Below, piece after piece: positions 18,184 to 27,385 of a stretch of 64,000 bases of DNA. The stretch comes from Lewinellaceae bacterium (GTDB lineage: Bacteria > Bacteroidota > Bacteroidia > Chitinophagales > Saprospiraceae). A program made the translations under genes and the position numbers. The stretch spans positions 87,842 to 151,841 of the forward strand of contig JACJYB010000012.1 of the NCBI GenBank assembly GCA_020636355.1, read 5' to 3'. The notes beneath the pieces were generated by a model. That model was not told the origin of the DNA, made no database searches, and saw only the letters and a program-made list of their open reading frames with translations. Each line of letters starts with the position of its first letter. Position 1 is the stretch's first letter.

Positions 18184-19695
18184 TTATTGTTTGATCGATT
18201 CGGTCAATACCCCGACACAGGAGGCGATGCCCTCCAGGAAATTGCCCAGGCGCAGGTTCTCATTCGGACTGTGGATGTTGTTATCCGGGTTCGGAATGCG
18301 GACGGAAACGGCTGGCAATCCCAGGGCAGTGATGAATGGCGAAATCGGCTGGGATCCTCCCGTGGTACGCATCAGCAAAGGTGCTTCACCCAAAGCACGG
18401 GTCAGCGCGCTGCTCAACCAGGTTCCGATCGGAGTATCAAAATCAGTACGATAAGCCGCATAGCCCACTTCGTAATCAAATGCAGCCAGCTTGGGAAAGG
18501 TATTGCGCTCCTCGTCCGTCGGCTCTCCATCGACCAGGTGAAACCCCTGATCCAGGATAAATTGGCGAATGGATTGCATCAATCGCTCCCCATCTGTCTC
18601 GGGAACCAGCCGGACATCCATTTCGGCCAGGGCTACATCAGGAATGATGGTTCGGACCGCGTCACCGGTCCACGCTGCCCGCAGTCCCCGGACATTCAAG
18701 GTAGGGTATTGTAAGGCCTCCTGATAATTGTCGCCTACTTTCTCTGGTTCCGCAAATCCAAACTGATGGCTGAGTTCCTGGGCATTTTCCGGCACCTCGC
18801 GTAAAAGTTTTTTCTCCTCTGCCGTAAGATGGATCCCGTCATAATAACCGGGGATCAGCACCCGGCCATCTTCATCTTTCATCGCCGCCAACAGCCGTGC
18901 CAGTCCAAATACCGGGTTCGGAGCAAAATTACCATACTGACCACTATGCAGCGGCACTTTAGGTCCAAAAACCGTTAAGGTTGCAGTGGCAATTCCGCGC
19001 GCTCCAAAAGTGAGCGTAGGCATATTCGATACATGGCGGGCGCCATCCATAACCACCAGCATATCGGCGGCAAAGAGTTCGCGGTGATCGGCAACCGCAA
19101 CCGGCAATTTGGGAGAACTTAGCTCCTCCTGAAAGTCCATGATCACCTTGACATTAAAGGCAGGATGAACGCCATATTTTTTGAGGATATCTATAGCGGT
19201 TAACAAGCAGATAGCCGGGCCCTTGGAGTCCGATACCGAACGGGCATAAAGCTTCCAGTCGGGATTCCATGTTGTCCGGGCCAATGCATGGTCAAGGATC
19301 GCTCCGTTTCCATCCTTGAGTGCTGCCTGGTAAGGATCAGGCTGGTGCCAGGCGGTTGGATCCACAGGCTGGCCGTCAATCTGGGTATAAAACAATACGG
19401 TGGGCAACCTGGAATCGATGGTCCATTCTGCCAGCACGAAAGGAACTCCTGATTCATAAATGGTCTGAACCTGGAAACCACGCGATCGATACGTCTTTTC
19501 ACACCAGTGCACATTGGCCACTATGGCCAGTGAATCGTGGCTGTCATTGGGAATCCGGAGAAAATGAACGAGCGTATCAAAAGCGACCGGAAATGCATCT
19601 TTACTGTATTGCATAATGGATGAAGCATTCCAGTTCTGAGCCTGGCCCTGCACCAGCATCAGGGAAACGATAAAACACAAAAGGAATCTTGCCAC
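18184..19695 (-). CDS. M20 family metallopeptidase, exported, with a His-to-Gln change at a metal site
   Basis: 503 aa with a signal peptide (MARFLLCFIVSLMLVQGQAQ). M20 landmarks are SDSKGP for the bridging Asp, QEELSSP with the Glu pair, LHSGQYGN in the lid domain, and the C-terminal HSPNENL His. The first metal motif, normally HxD, reads YTQIDGQPVD, with Gln105 in the His position and Asp107 kept. It may have altered metal loading, or this may be a subfamily trait. It is the first gene of the pair with the acyltransferase. Confidence 0.87.
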   Translation of the reverse strand: MARFLLCFIVSLMLVQGQAQNWNASSIMQYSKDAFPVAFDTLVHFLRIPNDSHDSLAIVANVHWCEKTYRSRGFQVQTIYESGVPFVLAEWTIDSRLPTVLFYTQIDGQPVDPTAWHQPDPYQAALKDGNGAILDHALARTTWNPDWKLYARSVSDSKGPAICLLTAIDILKKYGVHPAFNVKVIMDFQEELSSPKLPVAVADHRELFAADMLVVMDGARHVSNMPTLTFGARGIATATLTVFGPKVPLHSGQYGNFAPNPVFGLARLLAAMKDEDGRVLIPGYYDGIHLTAEEKKLLREVPENAQELSHQFGFAEPEKVGDNYQEALQYPTLNVRGLRAAWTGDAVRTIIPDVALAEMDVRLVPETDGERLMQSIRQFILDQGFHLVDGEPTDEERNTFPKLAAFDYEVGYAAYRTDFDTPIGTWLSSALTRALGEAPLLMRTTGGSQPISPFITALGLPAVSVRIPNPDNNIHSPNENLRLGNFLEGIASCVGVLTESIKQ

Positions 19696-20384
19696 CGCTA
19701 TCTTTTGCTTAACAAGCTACGAATTACGTGTAAAATGCCAGTGTTAAACCCGGCCAACTATCATTGCATATTACCCATTGTTTCAATAATTTGAACCGAT
19801 TCTTCTTTTACGCATTACATTCTAGTCATTTACCATCTATGCTCCGATCATTACTTTTAATTTACTTCTCTTTTTGTATCGGCAAAAAGAGAGAAAAACC
19901 TCGTAATCCGCAAAACTCACCTTTGTGGTCAGCCGATGTATTCGACGTTCGGTTTTATCTATTCTTCGCTTGCCCCCTTTTTGACGTCCACCCGCAATCC
20001 TCCGTTTTTCAACGGCTGTCATAAAGGGGTGTTTCTGCTGTTCAAACAGTTGCGGCTTACAACAAAGCCCAATAGACCGTACCTCGGGCTATGGTTCTGC
20101 TCTACCCTGAATGGTTAATGCAATAAATACTAATGTTACACTTAGTTAAATTGCCATTTCATTAGTAGTGGAGAGGGATTCCGTTCTGTCTCAATATGCT
20201 TACACCAATTTAACTTTCGTCAACTTTCATCTTATGCTATGAATGCCGAACGAAGTATGAGAGACTGACACCATGATATAACATCCCAGAGAGAACGGTA
20301 GCATGGTCGTTCGGTTTCATCCCCTACACTGGAGAACGCCCTATTCCTTATATAAGGAATAGCGCAGTCCCGTCATCATGAAAT
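19696..20384. other. 689-bp intergenic region with a possible degenerate repeat and a perfect palindrome
   Basis: No convincing gene; an 86-codon frame at 19764-20024 has the look of translated intergenic sequence. The stretch 19855-20110 (around CTTTTTGTATCGGCAAAAAG) resembles a repeated non-coding sequence that I associate with Bacteroidota genomes, but this is from memory. A 22-bp perfect palindrome sits at 20341-20362. Confidence 0.35.
20341..20362. repeat. 22-bp perfect palindrome
   Basis: CTATTCCTTA followed by TATAAGGAATAG is its own reverse complement, with no loop. It lies 23 bp past the stop of the 20385-20894 gene and has no T-tract, so it is not a normal terminator. It could be a dimeric protein-binding site or a cruciform. 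Confidence 0.6.
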
Positions 20385-20894
20385 TTATTTAAAAATCCGC
20401 TTCCACAACAGGCGCCCGGCTATCAACAAGACGATGAGCAAGATCAAAAAGCCGGTGAAAGGCAAATAAGAGACCACCCAGATGCGTGTTCGGTCAACGA
20501 TCCAAAGCAAAATCAACACGACCAGGATCATGAGGATCAATCCACCAAGCCGGTCAAATCCCGGGATGGCATCGAGTGAAACAAAACGCTTGATGATCCA
20601 AAAGGTCAGCAACATGGACAATACCGGCAAAAGCTGCAGGTAAATATTGGCATCCCAGATCGACTGACGCTCAAACAGGAACAAATACAGATTGAGCGTC
20701 AATGCAAACAAGCCCGGAACAAATGCCAGGTAGATCGTTGCTGAGAAAAGATATTTCCAGGGGGAAAGGTGGGCTTCGCCACGCGAGAAAATCCCCGACA
20801 AAAGGGCGGTCAACGGAACCGCAATAAAATAGAATAACGGGATCTCCGGGTTATGCGAACAGATTTGAAAAAAATCGTGTAAAGTCATGCGCAT
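20385..20894 (-). CDS. Hypothetical four- or five-helix membrane protein
   Basis: About 169 aa from ATG 20894 (MRMTLHDFFQICSHNPEIP; a second ATG is two codons on at 20888). The frame extends to 20984, but that part has no conserved look. About five hydrophobic helices, including a long one near LILMILVVLILLWIV; no catalytic motif. Family not recognised. It lies downstream of odhB on the same strand. Confidence 0.65.
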   Translation of the reverse strand: MRMTLHDFFQICSHNPEIPLFYFIAVPLTALLSGIFSRGEAHLSPWKYLFSATIYLAFVPGLFALTLNLYLFLFERQSIWDANIYLQLLPVLSMLLTFWIIKRFVSLDAIPGFDRLGGLILMILVVLILLWIVDRTRIWVVSYLPFTGFLILLIVLLIAGRLLWKRIFK

Positions 20895-21026
20895 ACAACA
20901 ATTAATGGACCAGATGATAGGACCCGTGAACGATAAATAAATGTAAAAAATCCGGAAATTACCACTCGAAAAATTACCCCGCACTCCGGTTTTGACCCTA
21001 ACTGGGCCAGGTAATAGCCGTCTACC

Positions 21027-22262
21027 CTAGATCTTCATCAGCAATTTAACCGGATCTTCAAGGAGATCTTTCACTTTGACCAGGAAGGTAACGGAAGAAC
21101 TGCCGTCAATCACCCGGTGGTCGTAGGAAAGCGCCACATACATCATGGGCCGGACCACGATCTGTCCATCTACCACCATGGGCCTTTCCTTGATCGCATG
21201 CATACCGAGAATGGCCGACTGCGGCTCATTGATGATGGGGGTGGACATGAGCGATCCGAAGATACCTCCATTGGTGATGGTGAAGGTACCTCCTTTCATT
21301 TCCTCCAGGCTCAGATTGCCTTCACGAGCTTTATCAGCCAGTTCCTTAATCCGAAATTCAATCTCGTGCAATTGCAAGGACTCCACATTATGAACAGGCG
21401 GTACGACAAGGCCGCTGGGCGTAGAAATGGCAATGGAAATATCCGCATAATCGTGGTAGATGAGATCATCCCCATCGATCATGGCATTTACCTCCGGCAT
21501 CTCCAGCAACACCTGGGCACATGCTTTGGCAAATAAGGACATGAAGCCCAGTTTGATTCCATATTTGGCTACAAAACCATCCTGGTACTTTTTCCGCAGT
21601 GCCAGGATCCCGGTCATATCGATCTCATTAAACGTAGTGAGCATGGCGGTCTCGTTCTTTGCAGCGACCAATCGGCGGGCTATCGTACGGCGCATACGGG
21701 ACATCTTTTTCCGTTCCGCATTCCTGGTGAAAGCAGCAGACGCTGGTGCTGGTACCGGTGCCGGAGTTGACCCAGCTGGCGCAGAGGCAGCCGGTTCCGG
21801 TTTGGCCTTAACGGCATCCTCTTTGGTGATCCTGCCGTCTTTCCCGGTGCCGGTTACAGTCGAAGGTTCAACACCTTTTTCACGCAACACTTTAGCAGCT
21901 GCGGGTGATGGATGACCTGCCGCATAGTTGTCCTGAGCCACTGGTGCGGGAGCAGGCTCGTTTACAGATATTTTCTCTTCCATGGGTGCCTTTGTTTCAG
22001 GACTGGGGCTTGATTCAGCGCTTACGCTGGTATCGATTCGGGCGACCAAAGCTCCTATCTCCAGGTCATCACCTTCCTGTGCGACCCATTCCAGCTTCCC
22101 GGATGCTTCGGCAGGCAGTTCCAGGGTCGCTTTGTCCGATTCAAATTCACAGATAGGCTCATCCATTTTGACAACTGATCCATTGGCTTTTAACCAATTG
22201 GCCAGAGTAACTTCTGTAATGGATTCGCCAATAGCCGGTACTTTAACGTCGATAATGCTCAT
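21027..22262 (-). CDS. odhB: 2-oxoglutarate dehydrogenase E2 component (dihydrolipoyl succinyltransferase)
   Basis: 411 aa from ATG 22262. Order: a lipoyl domain with Lys44 in ESDKATLE, an Ala/Pro-rich linker, an E1/E3-binding domain (AAKVLREKGVEPSTV...GRITKED), a second Ala/Pro linker, and a catalytic domain with DISIAIST and the active-site YDHRVIDG His/Asp. It transfers succinyl to CoA in the TCA cycle. The E1 gene, often adjacent, is not in this window. A TAATTTTG promoter box lies at 22288-22281. Confidence 0.95.
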   Translation of the reverse strand: MSIIDVKVPAIGESITEVTLANWLKANGSVVKMDEPICEFESDKATLELPAEASGKLEWVAQEGDDLEIGALVARIDTSVSAESSPSPETKAPMEEKISVNEPAPAPVAQDNYAAGHPSPAAAKVLREKGVEPSTVTGTGKDGRITKEDAVKAKPEPAASAPAGSTPAPVPAPASAAFTRNAERKKMSRMRRTIARRLVAAKNETAMLTTFNEIDMTGILALRKKYQDGFVAKYGIKLGFMSLFAKACAQVLLEMPEVNAMIDGDDLIYHDYADISIAISTPSGLVVPPVHNVESLQLHEIEFRIKELADKAREGNLSLEEMKGGTFTITNGGIFGSLMSTPIINEPQSAILGMHAIKERPMVVDGQIVVRPMMYVALSYDHRVIDGSSSVTFLVKVKDLLEDPVKLLMKI

Positions 22263-22280
22263 AGCTTTTATTTGGTTGGG

Positions 22281-22306
22281 CAAAATTAGAAAAAGGAACG
22301 GTTCCT
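22281..22306 (-). promoter_or_regulatory. Predicted odhB promoter and small palindrome
   Basis: On the minus strand TAATTTTG (22288-22281) matches the Bacteroidota -7 box TAnnTTTG exactly, giving a leader of about 12-14 nt. Just upstream is a 13-bp palindrome, AGGAAC-G-GTTCCT (22294-22306), a possible regulator site. No good -33 TTTG was seen. Confidence 0.45.
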
Positions 22307-22509
22307 AACGGCTTTTCCAGGACCCTAAATGCCTCTGGAATGCTGGCTCCCAAACAACCTGTTAACAAAATCATAATGCGTTTTGTTGTCTGTTCAGATT
22401 GATGCAATTGCCCTAATTTTAATTTTTGTTGCTTTTAGGCATCTATTTTCACCTTCCCGGGTTATAACATTTAGTTTTAAACAAATTAAACATTAAGAAT
22501 AAAGCCTAT

Positions 22510-22638
22510 ATGACGCGATTGATCTGCCTGATTTTGGCTATGTTGTTGTTACCTTTTGCACCTTTTGCAATAAATGGCATTACTGTTCCGGGTGGCGGAA
22601 ATCCTCCAGTGATGAAATTGTCCAGAAAGAAATGGTAG
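22510..22638 (+). pseudogene. Signal peptide of the DUF5916 protein, out of frame with the mature part
   Basis: ATG 22510 opens a 42-codon frame that begins with an excellent signal peptide (MTRLICLILAMLLLPFAPFA) and ends at TAG 22636. The mature DUF5916 frame (22632-24986) is open through this whole stretch in another frame and lacks a signal peptide. Joining the two near 22603-22611 by a -1 shift gives a continuous ...GGNPPSDEIVQKEMVAM.... This indicates a one-base deletion in the sequence or an assembly error; no slippery heptamer is visible. Confidence 0.7.
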
Positions 22639-24986
22639 CCATGCGGATAGATGAATCCATCAAAGTGGATGGCAAACTGGATGAGGCGGCCTGGCAGAAA
22701 GTAGCCCCTGCCGGGGAGTTCGTTCAATACCAACCGGTTCCTGGCGGCGCTCCATCTTTTCCCACGGAAGTAAAAATCCTCTACGACGATGTCGCCATAT
22801 ACATCGGGGCTAAAATGCTTGACCCGGTGCCGGATAGTATTTACCAGGAGCTTTCGGAGCGCGATCATGTGGGCAATTCCGACTGGTTCAACGTCATCAT
22901 CGACACCTACCGCAGCGGCCTGAATGGCTATGCTTTTGGATTGACTCCCGCCGGCATCCAGTACGATGCGCTGATCGAAGACAACGGCCGCCGTGACCGC
23001 AACTGGGACGCTGTCTGGGAAAGCCAGGCTGTCATCACCGAAGAAGGCTGGATCGCCGAGATCCGTATTCCTTATTCCGCCCTGCGCTTTCCCAGCCAAA
23101 AAGAACAAAACTGGCACATCAACTTTATGAGGGAGATCCGCCGTGTGCGCGAACAGTCCTATTGGAACCCCATCAACCCGGCCTTTGATCAATTTCTCGC
23201 CCAATCGGGCGTATTGGAAGGCATCGTGGACATCAAGCCTCCCATGCGGCTGAGCGCTTATCCTTTCGTGGCCGCTTACGCTGAAAATTACCACGACAAG
23301 ACCGCAACTCCATCTTCCTCGTGGGGTAAAAACATCAGCGGCGGCATGGATGTAAAAATGGGTATTTCCGAAGCATTCACGCTGGATATGACCCTCATAC
23401 CGGATTTCAGCCAGGTCCAATCGGACAACCAGGTCCTAAACCTGTCCCCGTTTGAAGTCCGTTTTGATGAAAACCGTCAGTTTTTTATTGAAGGCACCGA
23501 GTTGTTTAATAAAATGAACCTCTTCTATTCCCGCAGGATCGGTGGAACACCCTTGCATTATGGCGATGTCGAAGGTAGTCTGAAGGATGGGGAGATCATC
23601 GTCAGCAATCCTCTGGAGACGCCACTGATCAACGCCACCAAAGTATCGGGCCGTACGACCAAGGGCACCGGAATCGGTGTTTTTAATGCTATAGTAGGTG
23701 GAACCGAGGCCCGTATCCAAACCGCGGAAGGCCAGGAGGTTGCCGTTCAGACTAACCCGCTGACCAACTATTCCATCCTCACCGTCGACCAGCAACTGCC
23801 TTTTAACTCCTTCATCAATCTGACCAATACCAATGTCTGGCGCAATGGCCAGGATTACGAAGCGAATGTGACCGGGACTGCTTTCCAGTTCAATACCAGA
23901 AAACGGACCTATGGCATCGGAGGCCGGGCGGTCGTCAACCAAAAATACTTTACCGATTCGACCGATTTGGGTTATTCCTATTCCATTAATGCCGAGAAAA
24001 TCAGCGGTCAATGGCAATGGGGCGCCGGCTACAATGAAGAAGCGCCCAACTACGACATCAACGACATGGGGTACATCCACAGCCCGAATGAGAAATCCTG
24101 GTCTGCGCGCGTTTCGTATTCGGAATTCGAACCCTTCTGGGCTTTCAATCGCGCCGATGTGCGGGTCAGTACCAATTACCGGCGCTTGAATGAGCCCGAT
24201 GTATTTACCGATTTTGGAGTTTATTTACGTGCTTTTGCACGCACGAAAAATTTCTGGGGCACGGGATTAAATATCAACTGGGAGCCGGTTGAGACCTTTG
24301 ATTATTTTGAACCGCGCACCGATGACTATTCATTGGCTTACCGGTTCCCGCGCAATGTGTATTTGAGCAGTTTCCTCTCGACCAACTACAACAAACGGCT
24401 GGCCTTTGACCTTAATGGCGGCTGGCGATGGTTTGAAGAGAGCGGACGCCAATTCAGCCACCTGGGTATCGGCCCCCGCTTCCGCATCAACAACCAGTGG
24501 TCCATCTACTGGAATACCACGGCCAGTGTGGCCCAAAACGATATCGGCTATGTGGATGCCAGCGAAGCAGCAGGAACCATATTTGGCCGTCGCGACCGGA
24601 CCACCGTAGAGAATCTGTTCCGCTCCAATTTTGCATTTTCCAATACCACCACCCTTTCCTTCCGCCTGCGGCATTACTGGTCGAAGGTCGCGTATGACCA
24701 CTTCAGCAAACTGTTATCGGACGGGCACCTGGCTGCTGCGGATTATTCAGCCAGTCAGGACGCGAATTACAATGCATTTACCATCGACATGGTCTACCGC
24801 TGGCGTTTTGCCCCGGGTAGCGATATATTCCTGGTCTGGAAACAATCGGTCTACGAAAGCGGTGATGTGCCGGAGGTGAATTACTGGAGAAATCTGCAGG
24901 ACCTGTATACCAATCCCCTATCCAACAGCTTCTCCATGAAATGCATTTATTTCCTGGATTATCAGAATCTGGTGCATAAGTCGTAG
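22632..24986 (+). CDS. DUF5916 family protein: CBM9-like domain plus outer-membrane beta-barrel
   Basis: 784 aa in the main frame. The N-terminal ~220 residues form a carbohydrate-binding family 9-like domain (IKVDGKLDEAAWQ, VKILYDDVAIYIGAKM, EIRIPYSALRFP). The rest is a long beta-strand-rich DUF5916 region (PDFSQVQSDNQVLNLSPFEV, FDENRQFFIEGTELF) ending in alternating aromatic strands and LDYQNLVHKS, as in an outer-membrane barrel. The signal peptide is encoded in a different frame at 22510, so as sequenced the protein would not be exported. Confidence 0.85.
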   Translation: MVAMRIDESIKVDGKLDEAAWQKVAPAGEFVQYQPVPGGAPSFPTEVKILYDDVAIYIGAKMLDPVPDSIYQELSERDHVGNSDWFNVIIDTYRSGLNGYAFGLTPAGIQYDALIEDNGRRDRNWDAVWESQAVITEEGWIAEIRIPYSALRFPSQKEQNWHINFMREIRRVREQSYWNPINPAFDQFLAQSGVLEGIVDIKPPMRLSAYPFVAAYAENYHDKTATPSSSWGKNISGGMDVKMGISEAFTLDMTLIPDFSQVQSDNQVLNLSPFEVRFDENRQFFIEGTELFNKMNLFYSRRIGGTPLHYGDVEGSLKDGEIIVSNPLETPLINATKVSGRTTKGTGIGVFNAIVGGTEARIQTAEGQEVAVQTNPLTNYSILTVDQQLPFNSFINLTNTNVWRNGQDYEANVTGTAFQFNTRKRTYGIGGRAVVNQKYFTDSTDLGYSYSINAEKISGQWQWGAGYNEEAPNYDINDMGYIHSPNEKSWSARVSYSEFEPFWAFNRADVRVSTNYRRLNEPDVFTDFGVYLRAFARTKNFWGTGLNINWEPVETFDYFEPRTDDYSLAYRFPRNVYLSSFLSTNYNKRLAFDLNGGWRWFEESGRQFSHLGIGPRFRINNQWSIYWNTTASVAQNDIGYVDASEAAGTIFGRRDRTTVENLFRSNFAFSNTTTLSFRLRHYWSKVAYDHFSKLLSDGHLAAADYSASQDANYNAFTIDMVYRWRFAPGSDIFLVWKQSVYESGDVPEVNYWRNLQDLYTNPLSNSFSMKCIYFLDYQNLVHKS

Positions 24987-25139
24987 AGCCATTCCTGGAT
25001 TCACCCGCTGCAAATAATTGGCTCAGAAAAAGTACCTTACAATAAGCTTCCGTCCATCCTTGGAAAGCTAAAGCCTATCATAGCATTGGATATTCCAGGA
25101 TATGGGTCATATCTTGAGCCTTTCGATAACGAACCAAAA

Positions 25140-25901
25140 ATGAAATTCTTCCGTAAAATCCGGGAAAGCCTTTTAACCGAAAACAAAACCACCCGGTATC
25201 TAAAGTATGCGGCCGGTGAAATCATTCTGGTGGTGCTAGGAATCCTGATTGCCCTCCAAATAAACAACTGGAACGAAGACCGTAAAGACCAGAAAAAAGC
25301 CACGGAGATCTACGCCAACCTGCTCACCTCCCTGATTCAGGACTCGGTGGAGGCGCAACGGACGATTGATTTAATCACGCTGAGTTTACAAACGCAAAAG
25401 GCATTCATCTCCAACGATTCGCCCCAATATCTGGATGGCCGGTCCCAGGAAGAAATCGATCAGATGGTCAGAGCCCTCAGCGGGGCAGTGATGAGCTTCT
25501 TCCCCAAAACCGGGGTTTATGAATTAATCACGACCAATAACAGCATGGATATTCTGAAGTCAGAAAAAATAAAATCATTACTGATCAATTTGTACGACTT
25601 TCAATACAAACGGTACGAGAACATCGACGCCATCATCGATCACAAATACCACTACCAGCTGGGGACATTAATCCGGACAAGGATTGGTCAGATCGGAGAA
25701 TACAATTCAGCATCTGAATTTCAATTGGTCAGACATGCCGATCCGGAAAAATTACAAGAATATTATCCAGAGTTGGTCGCAGAATGCAAAGATATCTTTG
25801 GAGCCCTCTCCACGGCCGACAATTACCTGATCCAGATCAGGTCTTCCATTAATGAGCTGACCAAAATGATCCGGCAGGAATTGCCCTCGTCCGGCAGGTG
25901 A
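25140..25901 (+). CDS. DUF6090 family single-pass membrane protein
   Basis: 253 aa from ATG 25140; upstream codons to 25086 lack family character. The conserved N-terminus MKFFRKIRESLLTENKTTRY leads into one membrane helix (AAGEIILVVLGILIALQI) and then NNWNEDRK, the signature of this family, followed by a helical extracytoplasmic region. Function unknown; these proteins are abundant in Bacteroidota. A degraded copy of its last ~40 codons occurs at 29698-29820. Confidence 0.85.
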   Translation: MKFFRKIRESLLTENKTTRYLKYAAGEIILVVLGILIALQINNWNEDRKDQKKATEIYANLLTSLIQDSVEAQRTIDLITLSLQTQKAFISNDSPQYLDGRSQEEIDQMVRALSGAVMSFFPKTGVYELITTNNSMDILKSEKIKSLLINLYDFQYKRYENIDAIIDHKYHYQLGTLIRTRIGQIGEYNSASEFQLVRHADPEKLQEYYPELVAECKDIFGALSTADNYLIQIRSSINELTKMIRQELPSSGR

Positions 25902-25958
25902 TGGTATGCAGGAACCCGTCCGCCGGGACAAGAACAAAATTTACAATCACTTTACGAA

Positions 25959-26417
25959 ATGAAAAAAATACAATTCGAAATCGTTATCAATGCCTCCGCG
26001 GATAAAGTCTACAAGACGATGCTGGGTATCAATGCTATAGACTCCTACAATCAGTGGACCGCGGAATTTAATCCCACCTCAACCTATGAAGGGACCTGGG
26101 AAAAAGGGTCGAAGATCTACTTCATTGGAACGGACGAAAATGGCAACCGGGGCGGAATGGTATCGGAAATTGCCGACATCATTCCATTCCGGTTTGTGTC
26201 CATTCGCCATTACGGAATCCTGGACGGTGATAATGAAATTACGGAAGGTCCCGACGTTGAAAAATGGGCCGGCGGGCTGGAAAATTATTCATTCCATGAG
26301 CAGGACGGCCAGACGACGGTAACCGTAGAAACCGATGTCGACGGAGACTACCTCGATTATTTTAATTCCACCTGGCCCAGAGCGTTGCAAAAGCTGAAGG
26401 AGCTGGCAGAAAAATAG
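25959..26417 (+). CDS. SRPBCC/START-like domain protein (AHSA1-type)
   Basis: 152 aa. The N-terminal strand-helix (IQFEIVINASADKVYKTML), the central WEKGSKIYFI and the C-terminal long helix (TWPRALQKLKELAEK) fit the Bet v1/SRPBCC fold that binds hydrophobic ligands. It follows the DUF6090 gene by 57 bp. No catalytic residues can be assigned. Confidence 0.82.
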   Translation: MKKIQFEIVINASADKVYKTMLGINAIDSYNQWTAEFNPTSTYEGTWEKGSKIYFIGTDENGNRGGMVSEIADIIPFRFVSIRHYGILDGDNEITEGPDVEKWAGGLENYSFHEQDGQTTVTVETDVDGDYLDYFNSTWPRALQKLKELAEK

Positions 26418-26554
26418 CTAGTTCCGAACTGATTTTGCCCCGCTACACCCATACTTAATATGTCTATCCAGCCATATTTCAGCCCGCCTTCGCACTTCCC
26501 TTTCGGACCCATTCTGGATATGGTAAGAAGGGTTACCCAATTGGGAACTATTAT

Positions 26555-26562
26555 GTACCTTT
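26555..26562 (+). promoter_or_regulatory. Possible higBA promoter element
   Basis: TACCTTTA lies 15 bp before the higB TTG start and matches the -7 box TAnnTTTG at all positions but the last. An adjacent GGGTTACCCAATTGGGAAC has partial symmetry and could be a HigA operator. Weak evidence. Confidence 0.3.
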
Positions 26563-26576
26563 AGTTGTAAAAGATC

Positions 26577-26870
26577 TTGAGAGTATTATCAAAGAAGATA
26601 CTACGCGAGTTTTGGACAAAGCATGGTGATGCAGAACAGCAATTGAAAGCATGGTTTGAGGAAGTGGAGAAAGGTCAGTGGGACACACCTGAAAAGATCG
26701 TGGAAGACTTCCCTAATGCGAGGCTAATACCGGGAAACAGAGTGATCTTCAATATTAGAGGAAATAGATATCGACTAATTGTTCAAGTAAACTACAAATA
26801 CGGGATGATCTGGATAAGATACATTGGTACTCATCAAGAATATGATAAAATTGATCCTATAAAAATATAA
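26577..26870 (+). CDS. higB: HigB-type toxin (mRNA interferase, RelE superfamily)
   Basis: 97 aa. The start is TTG 26577; the resulting MRVLSKKILREFWTKHGDAE matches the usual beginning of HigB proteins, which supports the rare start codon. The middle ARLIPGNRVIFNIRGNRYRL and the C-terminal YIGTHQEYDKID are typical of ribosome-dependent RNases that cleave translated mRNA. The antitoxin gene follows 3 bp later, the toxin-first order usual for higBA. Confidence 0.9.
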   Translation: MRVLSKKILREFWTKHGDAEQQLKAWFEEVEKGQWDTPEKIVEDFPNARLIPGNRVIFNIRGNRYRLIVQVNYKYGMIWIRYIGTHQEYDKIDPIKI

Positions 26871-26873
26871 GCT

Positions 26874-27230
26874 ATGAGACTGAAGCCTATTAGAACGGAA
26901 GAGGACTATGACAAAGCCTTGGCCAGATTAGAAGATATATTTGAAGCTGAACCAGGAACAAAGGAGGGAGATGAGTTGGAAATACTAGCAATGTTAATTG
27001 AAGACTATGAAGATAAGCACTATCCAATTGGCCCACCACATCCTATCGAAGCCATAAAATTCAGGATGGAACAAATGGGAATGAAACAACAAGATCTGGC
27101 TAAAATACTAGGTCACAAGAGTCGGGCAAGCGAAATTTTAAATAAAAAGCGCAAATTAACATTAGAGATGATCCGTAAATTAAACAAAGAATTAAAAATC
27201 CCTACAGAAGTGCTTGTTCAAGAATACTGA
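26874..27230 (+). CDS. higA: HigA-type antitoxin with helix-turn-helix
   Basis: 118 aa. The N-terminal helical part (roughly 1-65) is followed by an HTH_3/XRE domain (MKQQDLAKILGHKSRASEILNKK, about 75-98), as in HigA antitoxins. It should neutralise HigB and repress the operon. Coupled to higB by a 3-bp gap. The pair sits at the left end of the accessory island. Confidence 0.9.
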   Translation: MRLKPIRTEEDYDKALARLEDIFEAEPGTKEGDELEILAMLIEDYEDKHYPIGPPHPIEAIKFRMEQMGMKQQDLAKILGHKSRASEILNKKRKLTLEMIRKLNKELKIPTEVLVQEY

Positions 27231-27385
27231 TGACAACATGGCGCCATAACGACCATCCCGCCTAAAATAGAGCTACTAGTAAAGATGAACATAATACAAT
27301 CAACAATCATCGTAACTTAAGAGGAGTGATAACCTGGCAGGACGGCGGATCCGATCAATACGTTACCTCCATAAAAAGAAAGCTT

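Noticed and set aside
19764..20024. 86-codon ORF in the 19.7-20.4 kb gap
   Set aside because: It has the look of translated non-coding repeat with no domain, and a minus-strand shadow (19837-20022) is just as plausible.
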